DNA of 64,000 bases from Amycolatopsis echigonensis (GTDB lineage Bacteria > Actinomycetota > Actinomycetes > Mycobacteriales > Pseudonocardiaceae): NCBI RefSeq assembly GCF_014174495.1, contig NZ_JACJHR010000029.1:1-64000 (forward strand), given 5' to 3'. The notes below the pieces were generated by a model. It was given only the letters and a program-made list of their open reading frames with translations, was not told the DNA's origin and did no database searches. This document shows, in pieces, positions 58,939-64,000 of this stretch. A program made the position numbers and the translations under genes. Within the stretch, counting starts at the first letter, position 1, and each line of letters starts with the position of its first letter.

Positions 58939-60003
58939 GTGGTCGCTGTGGCACAGCCGCGGTTCGGGGTATGGGCGGTCGTCTACGGGTCGTGGGGCCC
59001 GTTCGATCATCCGGACGATCCGGTGGACGCCAGCTGGGAGCGCAACCGGCGGTTGATCGTCGAGGCCGACCGGCTCAGCTTCGATTCGACGCTCATCGCG
59101 CAGCACGTGGTGAACCCGTTCGGCGACGAACTGGACCAGCTGGAGACGTGGACGTCCGCGGCGGCGCTCGCCGCGCTCACCGAGCGGATCGAGATCATCG
59201 CGGCGATCAAGCCGTATCTGGTGCACCCGGTGGTGCTGGCGAAGCAGGCGCTGCAGATCCAGGAGATCAGCGGCGGCCGGTTCGGGCTGAACCTGGTCAA
59301 CGCCTGGTACAAGCCGGAGCTGGAGCGGGCGGGCATTCCGTTCGCCGAGCACGACGAACGGTACGAGTACGGCCGCGAATGGATCAGCGTCGTGCGCGGG
59401 CTGCTGGCTGGCGAGCGGGTTTCGTTCGAGGGCAAGCATTTCCAGGTCGACGGATACCAGCTGCGGCCGGCTGGTTCGGCACCGACCGTGTACGTCGGCG
59501 GCGAGTCGGACCCGGCGCGAGCGCTGGTCGCGGACAAGGCCGACGTGTGGTTCATCAACGGACAGCCGAAGGAGAATGTCGCCGGGCTGATCGCGGACGT
59601 CGCCGCCCGCCCGCGCGTCGGCGCACCGGTCCGTTTTGGACTGTCCGCGTTCGTCGTAGCCCGCGAAACCGATGCCGAAGCGGAAGCGGAACTGGCAGCG
59701 CTGTGGGAACTGGCCGAGGCGGGCAAGGCCCGGTGGGAAGCGCTGGTCGCGGACGCCGATCCGAAAGCCGTGATGTTCCAGACGTTCGCGAAGTACCCGC
59801 ACATCGGCACGAACGGCGGCACCGCGGCCGGCCTGGTCGGCAGCTACGACACCGTCGCCCAGCGGATCCGCGAGTGGGCCGACCTGGGAATCGAGACGTT
59901 TATGCTGCAATTTCAGCCCTTCGAAGCGGAGATGCGACGGTTCGCCGAGCACGTGATTCCCCGCGTGCGCTTGACTTCAAGCAAGCTTGAACTTGCACGG
60001 TAG
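58939..60003 (+). CDS. LLM-class flavin-dependent monooxygenase
   Basis: The 354-residue protein has the TIM-barrel of bacterial luciferase-like monooxygenases: RFGVWAVVYGSWGPFDHPDD near the start, SGGRFGLNLVNAWYKPE near 115, and a C-terminal SYDTVAQRIREWADLGIETFMLQF. This is close to the FMNH2-dependent alkanesulfonate (SsuD) and dimethylsulfone (SfnG) groups. GAGGAG lies 7 bases before the GTG start. It is 105 bases after efeB on the same strand, so it may share its transcript, but the link to iron is unclear. Confidence 0.85.
   Translation: MVAVAQPRFGVWAVVYGSWGPFDHPDDPVDASWERNRRLIVEADRLSFDSTLIAQHVVNPFGDELDQLETWTSAAALAALTERIEIIAAIKPYLVHPVVLAKQALQIQEISGGRFGLNLVNAWYKPELERAGIPFAEHDERYEYGREWISVVRGLLAGERVSFEGKHFQVDGYQLRPAGSAPTVYVGGESDPARALVADKADVWFINGQPKENVAGLIADVAARPRVGAPVRFGLSAFVVARETDAEAEAELAALWELAEAGKARWEALVADADPKAVMFQTFAKYPHIGTNGGTAAGLVGSYDTVAQRIREWADLGIETFMLQFQPFEAEMRRFAEHVIPRVRLTSSKLELAR
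59971..60000 (+). promoter_or_regulatory. Candidate MerR-type promoter/operator
   Basis: A TTGACT hexamer (59971-59976), a 19-base spacer containing the dyad TTCAAGC-AA-GCTTGAA (59976-59991), and then CACGGT, 6 bases before the next ATG. An over-long spacer with an internal dyad is the hallmark of MerR-family (SoxR-like) promoters. No MerR gene is seen in the window. Confidence 0.5.
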
Positions 60004-60007
60004 GTGC

Positions 60008-60418
60008 ATGTTCACCGAAGCGGAACTCAGCTACCTCGCCGACCAGCCCCTCGCCCGGGTGGCCACCCAGCAACCGAACGGCACCTTGCAGGTCAGCCCG
60101 GTCGCGTTCAGCTGGAACCCGGAGACGCAGACCATCGACGTGACCGGGTACAACCTGACGAAAAGCCGGAAATACCGCAATGTCGAGGCCAACGGCCGCG
60201 TCGCCATCGTGATCGACGACCGGCCCTCGACGAAACCGATGCGCATCCGCTGCCTGGAGATCCGGGGCCGGGCGGAAGCCGTGCCGGACGCCTTCGAACC
60301 GGACGGGCACCTCGACGGCGCGGTCATCCGCATCTACCCGCAACGCATCATCAGCATGGGCATCGACGACCCCGACCGCGAACCGCTGGAGGTGAAGCCG
60401 AACAACCGGAACGTCTGA
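60008..60418 (+). CDS. PPOX-class (F420/FMN-dependent) oxidoreductase
   Basis: The 136-residue protein is a split-barrel flavin-binding type: FTEAELSYLADQPLARVATQQPNG at the start, VAIVIDDRPSTKPMRIRCLEIRGRAE in the middle and a short C-terminus. Such small proteins of the pyridoxamine-phosphate-oxidase-like (PPOX) class in actinomycetes often use F420. The ATG at 60008 is preceded by a possible MerR-type promoter with no spacing for a long leader. It ends before a strong hairpin. Confidence 0.85.
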   Translation: MFTEAELSYLADQPLARVATQQPNGTLQVSPVAFSWNPETQTIDVTGYNLTKSRKYRNVEANGRVAIVIDDRPSTKPMRIRCLEIRGRAEAVPDAFEPDGHLDGAVIRIYPQRIISMGIDDPDREPLEVKPNNRNV

Positions 60419-60432
60419 AGCCGCGCCGGTCC

Positions 60433-60469
60433 GCAGTCCCGCCCCTGCCCGGGGGAGGGACGGGACTGC
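60433..60469. terminator. Bidirectional terminator hairpin
   Basis: GCAGTCCCG (60433-60441) pairs with CGGGACTGC (60461-60469), and four further pairs lie inside after one mismatch. It stands between the convergent PPOX-class gene and the ABC-2 transporter operon. Confidence 0.75.
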
Positions 60470-60492
60470 GCCCGGCGTGCCGGTCGGCCGGT

Positions 60493-61056
60493 TCATCGTC
60501 GAGCACCCGCCAGCGTGTACGCCGCCGTTCCCGCCACGAACAGGAGTCCGGCCGTCCACCATGCCGGGGCGGAGTCCGCGGTCGCCATCGGCCAGGCCAC
60601 GACGTCGTAGACCTGGCTGGCGGCTCTCGGGATGAACACCGCCGTCATCGCCCAGCCCAAGGGCATCGTCCAGCCGAACTGGCCGCCGAACAGCGTGGCC
60701 GCAAGACCGGTCAAGCCGAGCAGCCCTGCCGCGTTGCGGAAAATCCAGCCAGCCTGCATCGGGAGTTCGGCAAGGCCTTGTGCCGCGAGCATTACTCCGC
60801 CGGCCACCGCACCGATCAGCAAGAGGTGCGCTAGACGCCGAGGCGGCCAGCGGAAGGAGGCTGTGCGATCGAGGTCGATGTCCTGTCCGCTGAGTCCCAC
60901 CCCTGCCACTGCTACCGCGCCACCGAGGGTGATGGTCGCGAAGAACGTCGACCAGTTGTTGCCCAGCAGCGGCGGCAATGCGAGGGCGCAGAGCACCACC
61001 GCCGCCAGTGACACCGCGAGGTGGCGCGAACGCACGTACAGCGCTGTCCACCGCAT
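60493..61056 (-). CDS. Membrane protein of ABC-2 transporter operon
   Basis: A 187-residue protein has about five to six hydrophobic helices and no soluble domain. Its ATG overlaps the stop of the large permease gene (TAATG), so it is the last gene of the exporter operon. It may be a second permease or an accessory subunit. I do not recognise a specific family. Confidence 0.75.
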   Translation of the reverse strand: MRWTALYVRSRHLAVSLAAVVLCALALPPLLGNNWSTFFATITLGGAVAVAGVGLSGQDIDLDRTASFRWPPRRLAHLLLIGAVAGGVMLAAQGLAELPMQAGWIFRNAAGLLGLTGLAATLFGGQFGWTMPLGWAMTAVFIPRAASQVYDVVAWPMATADSAPAWWTAGLLFVAGTAAYTLAGARR

Positions 61057-62399
61057 TAGCGCGCACCCTCCAGGAGAATCTTCAACGGGTCGCCTGTGCA
61101 GGTCAGCTCCGCCTGCCGAGCCGCGGCGATCCGGATGGTCTGTTCCGCCTCCGGCGCTGCTTTCAAGGCTGCCCACGCTGAGTCTGTCCGGGGCCGCAGC
61201 GGAGGTTGCCGCTGCGAGGACGGCGGGGTGTACGAGCCGAGCAACCACTGCGCCATGACCCAGCGCGCGGCGTCCTCGCGGTCGTTCTTCTCTCCGCCGT
61301 AGGACAAGGCGTGGCAGGGCAATGTTCCGGCCCCGCTCAGCATGGCCATGGTGAGGCCGGGCCCGCTCTTGTCCCGCAGCGCGTAGTCGTCCTGCTGTAT
61401 CAGCAGGCGTGAAGGATCCCGCGGGCCGACTCTCGTGGTCCGGTACGGTTCTGCCGACTCCTCGACCCGAGTCGGATGCTGCGGCAGCTTCTCCAGTCGC
61501 CGCAAGGCTTCCTTGCCTGGACCGGCCACAGTGGACAACCAGTCCTCGTGCAATCGCGTGACGCACACCGGACCGTCGCAGACGAGAGCGGCGGCCGTCT
61601 TGTCCGGAGCGTAGTTGTCCTCCGGCGTCGCGGGGAAGAGCGGCAACGCCACTGCCAGCCCGGCCGCCACCGGGAGCAGCGCGAGCACCTTGGTCCGCGC
61701 CGAGCTGGCCAGCAGCAACAGAATTCCGGCAGCGGCGAGCCCGAGCACCCAGCTCAACTGCCCGATCTCCACCGCGGTCCTGGGCTGGTCGAATGGACCG
61801 CGCGGCTGCACTTGCCCGATCCCCAGCAGGACCACCGCGTTCGGCGCCGCTCGGTTCGTGCCCGACACCTGCGCGAAGAGCCCGCCCGCCAGTGCGAGCA
61901 CGGCGAGCACCGGAGCGGTGATCGGATACGGCAGCAGCCGTCCGAGGCCCAGGCCCAGTGCCACGCCGGCAAGCACGGACAGCACGCCGAGCACCAGTTG
62001 CATCATCCACGCCGTGGTGAACAGCCCGCCCTTCGCCACGACCTGTCCAACCCCGGCGGCGACGAGCACGAGATAGCCCGCCACCGCGGTGAGCCCGAGG
62101 GCGAGGCCGAGTGTCCTGGCTCGCTGCCCGGCAGGCCGGGGCGTGGAACTGAACAATTCGCCGACCCCGGCACGGACGTCCCGCATGCCCTGGATCGCCG
62201 CGGCTCCGACGATGATCGGCCACAGCAGCACCAGCAGGTAGCGCGACCACCGCACCGCGGTCAGCCACGTCGCGTTCCAGGCCCCGGAATCGTAGTTCCA
62301 CGGTCCGCGCGACAACAGCAGGCCAAGGCTCACCGCCAGCATCGCGACCGGAACCCAGGGAGCGACGGTGCGCCGGACTTCGATCCGGAACGCGCTCAT
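61056..62399 (-). CDS. ABC-2-type transporter permease-like membrane protein
   Basis: The 447-residue protein has about six or seven helices in its first 245 residues (SAFRIEVRRTVAPWVPVAML at the start). A 190-residue hydrophilic part follows (from about NYAPDKTAAALVCDGPVCVTR) with two pairs of cysteines, presumably outside the membrane. Its start overlaps the ATPase stop (TGATG). It should form the exporter membrane part for the ATPase. The cargo is unknown. Confidence 0.78.
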   Translation of the reverse strand: MSAFRIEVRRTVAPWVPVAMLAVSLGLLLSRGPWNYDSGAWNATWLTAVRWSRYLLVLLWPIIVGAAAIQGMRDVRAGVGELFSSTPRPAGQRARTLGLALGLTAVAGYLVLVAAGVGQVVAKGGLFTTAWMMQLVLGVLSVLAGVALGLGLGRLLPYPITAPVLAVLALAGGLFAQVSGTNRAAPNAVVLLGIGQVQPRGPFDQPRTAVEIGQLSWVLGLAAAGILLLLASSARTKVLALLPVAAGLAVALPLFPATPEDNYAPDKTAAALVCDGPVCVTRLHEDWLSTVAGPGKEALRRLEKLPQHPTRVEESAEPYRTTRVGPRDPSRLLIQQDDYALRDKSGPGLTMAMLSGAGTLPCHALSYGGEKNDREDAARWVMAQWLLGSYTPPSSQRQPPLRPRTDSAWAALKAAPEAEQTIRIAAARQAELTCTGDPLKILLEGAR

Positions 62400-63202
62400 C
62401 ACCAGGCTCCCTTCCCCTGCGCGTGGCCGAGCAGCGCCGAATAGCCGCGCTCGATCGGGCTGTCCCCGACGTCCGCCTCGCTGCCCGCCGCGGCCAGATC
62501 GGCCGGCGTGCCTTGGAAAACCAGCTTCCCGGCGGCGAACAGGACGACGTCCGAGCACGCCGCCGCTACGTCCTCGACCAGGTGAGTGGACACGACGACG
62601 CACGCGTCCCGGCCGATTTCCTGCAGCAGCTCCCGGAAGCGCAGCCGCTGCGCCGGATCGAGTCCGGCGGTGGGTTCGTCGAGCAGCAGGAGCACCGGGT
62701 CGTTCACGATCGCCTGTGCGATGCCGACCCGGCGGATCATGCCGCCGGACAGCGTCTTCATCTTGGCCTCGGCGCGTTCGGCGAGACCGACCCGCTCGAT
62801 CGCGCGCTGCACCGCGCCCGGCACCTCCTGTTTGGGCATTTCCTTGAGCCACGCCAGGTATTCGACGAACTCGCGCACGGTGAACCGCTTGTAGTACCCG
62901 AAGGTTTGCGGCAGATAGCCGATCCGGCGGCGCAGGCCGCGCTGGTCGAAGCGCCCCCCGATCGGCTCTCCGAGCAGCGTCAGCTCGCCTTCCGTCGGCC
63001 GCAGCACCGTCGCCAGAGTGCGGATCAAGGTGGTCTTGCCCGCGCCGTTCGGCCCGAGCAGCCCGTGCACCCCCGTGCCGAGCGCGAGGTCGAGGCCGTC
63101 GACCGCCATCTTCTTGCGGCCGACCCGTACTTTCAGTGCCTGCGCTTGGATTTCCCAGGCATAGGTCGCCGGAGCGACCTCGGCGGCTTCCACAGCCCGC
63201 AT
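62399..63202 (-). CDS. ABC transporter ATPase (ABC-2/CcmA type)
   Basis: The 267-residue ATPase has Walker A GPNGAGKTT (about 50-58), an LSGGMIRRVGIAQAI signature, Walker B LLLLDEPTAGLD and the STHLVEDV switch His. Its type is that of antibiotic or lantibiotic exporters and similar ABC-2 systems. GAGAGGGG lies upstream of the ATG. It follows the zinc-finger membrane protein gene by 21 bases. Confidence 0.92.
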   Translation of the reverse strand: MRAVEAAEVAPATYAWEIQAQALKVRVGRKKMAVDGLDLALGTGVHGLLGPNGAGKTTLIRTLATVLRPTEGELTLLGEPIGGRFDQRGLRRRIGYLPQTFGYYKRFTVREFVEYLAWLKEMPKQEVPGAVQRAIERVGLAERAEAKMKTLSGGMIRRVGIAQAIVNDPVLLLLDEPTAGLDPAQRLRFRELLQEIGRDACVVVSTHLVEDVAAACSDVVLFAAGKLVFQGTPADLAAAGSEADVGDSPIERGYSALLGHAQGKGAW

Positions 63203-63223
63203 CGGTGTCCCCTCTCGTTTCCG

Positions 63224-64000
63224 TCAGTGATGCGCAGCAAGCTGCGTGAAGGTGTTCCGGCGAAGCACTACGAACACGCTCGCGACGACGGCAGCCGCCA
63301 GCCAGCCCGGCCAGGCGACGTCCTCCAGCAGGACCGAGCCCCCGAACGCGACGCTCGGCACCACCAGCGCGCCGAGCCACAGGCCGACCAGGATCGACGC
63401 CGCCCAGGCGACGCCGATGAACGTGCCGAGCGCGAGGGTCCCGGTGGTGAACGCGAGACTCGGCAGCAGCCCGAATCCCATCCGCGCGCCGACCAGCCAG
63501 CCGGCGGCGAGGAGCACCGCCAGCACCGGCACCACGACCGCTGTGGTCCGGCGCAGGATCAGCTCCAGCCCGGCGCGCGGGGTGGCCGCGGTGAGTTCGT
63601 ACGACGGATCCAGCCCGCGGGTCCACGCCGCCGCCACTCCGAAGACTGGCAGCACCGGGGAAAGCAGCTGCACGAGCGACAACCCCTCCCGGAGCGACCG
63701 GTCGAGGTAGACCGACAGCGCGCCGACCACGAGGACCATCAGCAGCCACGGCACCATCACCGGGGTCGCCCAGCAATGCAGCCACGCCGCGACCCGGCGC
63801 GGCCTCGGCTGCGGTGCTTCGGCGAGGTTCGGCTCCAGCCCGGCCCACACGGTGTCGAGCAGACCGGTCACCTCGGCGGTGGACGCGCCGGCGAGCCGCG
63901 CCCGGCATTGCGCGCACTTCTCCAGGTGCCCTTCGATCGCCCATGCCTCGTCCCCCGGCAGTTCGCGACCGGCGACGTAGCCGGCGAGCATCCGGTCGGA
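63224..64000 (-). CDS. Zinc-finger (anti-sigma-type) membrane protein, 5' part outside window
   Basis: The frame runs off the right edge, so the N-terminus is missing; the visible part has at least 258 residues. Near its beginning is the pattern HLEKCAQC (H-x3-C-x2-C), the zinc-binding anti-sigma (ZAS) signature, after GYVAGRELPGDEAWAIEG. Then come about six membrane helices. Such proteins hold an ECF sigma factor at the membrane; the sigma gene would be just outside the window. It seems to be the first or second gene of the ABC-2 exporter operon. Confidence 0.8.
   Translation of the reverse strand, partial: SDRMLAGYVAGRELPGDEAWAIEGHLEKCAQCRARLAGASTAEVTGLLDTVWAGLEPNLAEAPQPRPRRVAAWLHCWATPVMVPWLLMVLVVGALSVYLDRSLREGLSLVQLLSPVLPVFGVAAAWTRGLDPSYELTAATPRAGLELILRRTTAVVVPVLAVLLAAGWLVGARMGFGLLPSLAFTTGTLALGTFIGVAWAASILVGLWLGALVVPSVAFGGSVLLEDVAWPGWLAAAVVASVFVVLRRNTFTQLAAHH

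Noticed and set aside
1..64000. CRISPR arrays, insertion sequences or phage genes
   Set aside because: I saw no short regularly spaced repeats, transposase, integrase or phage-structure motifs in either strand.

Overview
The window is very GC-rich, densely coded, short on Shine-Dalgarno sites for many genes and rich in ATGA/GTGA-type gene overlaps: a filamentous actinomycete, most likely Amycolatopsis. The strongest pointer is the enolase-superfamily protein at 14725-15831, which has the length (368 aa) and catalytic residues (K163, D189, E214, D239, K263) I remember for the crystallised N-acylamino acid racemase of Amycolatopsis. The eno-ftsB-DUF501-ppx neighbourhood also fits the Actinobacteria. 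No insertion sequence, phage gene or CRISPR array is visible.

Layout. (1) 0.75-19.4 kb: one long unidirectional (minus-strand) locus for D-amino acids and peptides. In transcription order it holds an N-acyl-D-amino-acid deacylase, an M20 desuccinylase/carboxypeptidase, a GNAT, the N-acyl/N-succinylamino acid racemase, a PucR regulator, three beta-lactamase-fold serine hydrolases without signal peptides, a peptide ABC transporter (lipoprotein, permease, permease-ATPase fusion, ATPase) and a 1102-residue S9 peptidase fused to a class C beta-lactamase-like domain. The likely job is import of D-residue-containing peptides, intracellular cleavage, and conversion of D- to L-amino acids by succinylation, racemisation and desuccinylation. 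(2) 19.5-25.3 kb: small metabolic genes (VOC, two-gene divergent SDR/XRE pair, MBL hydrolase, MFS transporter, type B carboxylesterase). (3) 25.4-30.9 kb: an alkane-oxidation locus, with an AlkB-rubredoxin fusion, a ferredoxin, an ECF-type sigma factor and a small membrane protein in one operon, then a divergent PucR/CdaR-like regulator and a GMC oxidase. (4) 30.9-36.2 kb: two hypothetical genes, a tRNA with anticodon UAA, type II NADH dehydrogenase, UDG family 5 and a cytosolic S10 carboxypeptidase. (5) 36.2-43.6 kb: secreted subtilisin plus a complete five-gene oligopeptide ABC operon. (6) 43.8-53.5 kb: the conserved ppx / DUF501 / ftsB / eno neighbourhood, interrupted by two SDRs, a LysR regulator and a lytic transglycosylase. 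(7) 53.5-55.3 kb: a degenerate tandem-repeat array and a transglycosylase-like protein that lacks the catalytic glutamate. (8) 55.4-60.4 kb: efeUOB iron uptake under two DtxR/IdeR-type boxes, then a flavin monooxygenase and a PPOX/F420 protein behind a MerR-like operator. (9) 60.5-64 kb: an ABC-2 exporter operon with a zinc-finger membrane protein cut by the window end.

The most notable content is the D-peptide/D-amino-acid locus, which joins an NSAR-type D-to-L pathway to its own transporter and to unusual fused and cytosolic penicillin-recognising hydrolases. Secondary points are the sigma factor inside the alkB operon, the class-I-shaped UAA tRNA next to a TTA codon-bearing gene elsewhere in the window, the pseudo-transglycosylase and the repeat array. 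All functional statements rest on reading sequence motifs; no database search was possible.
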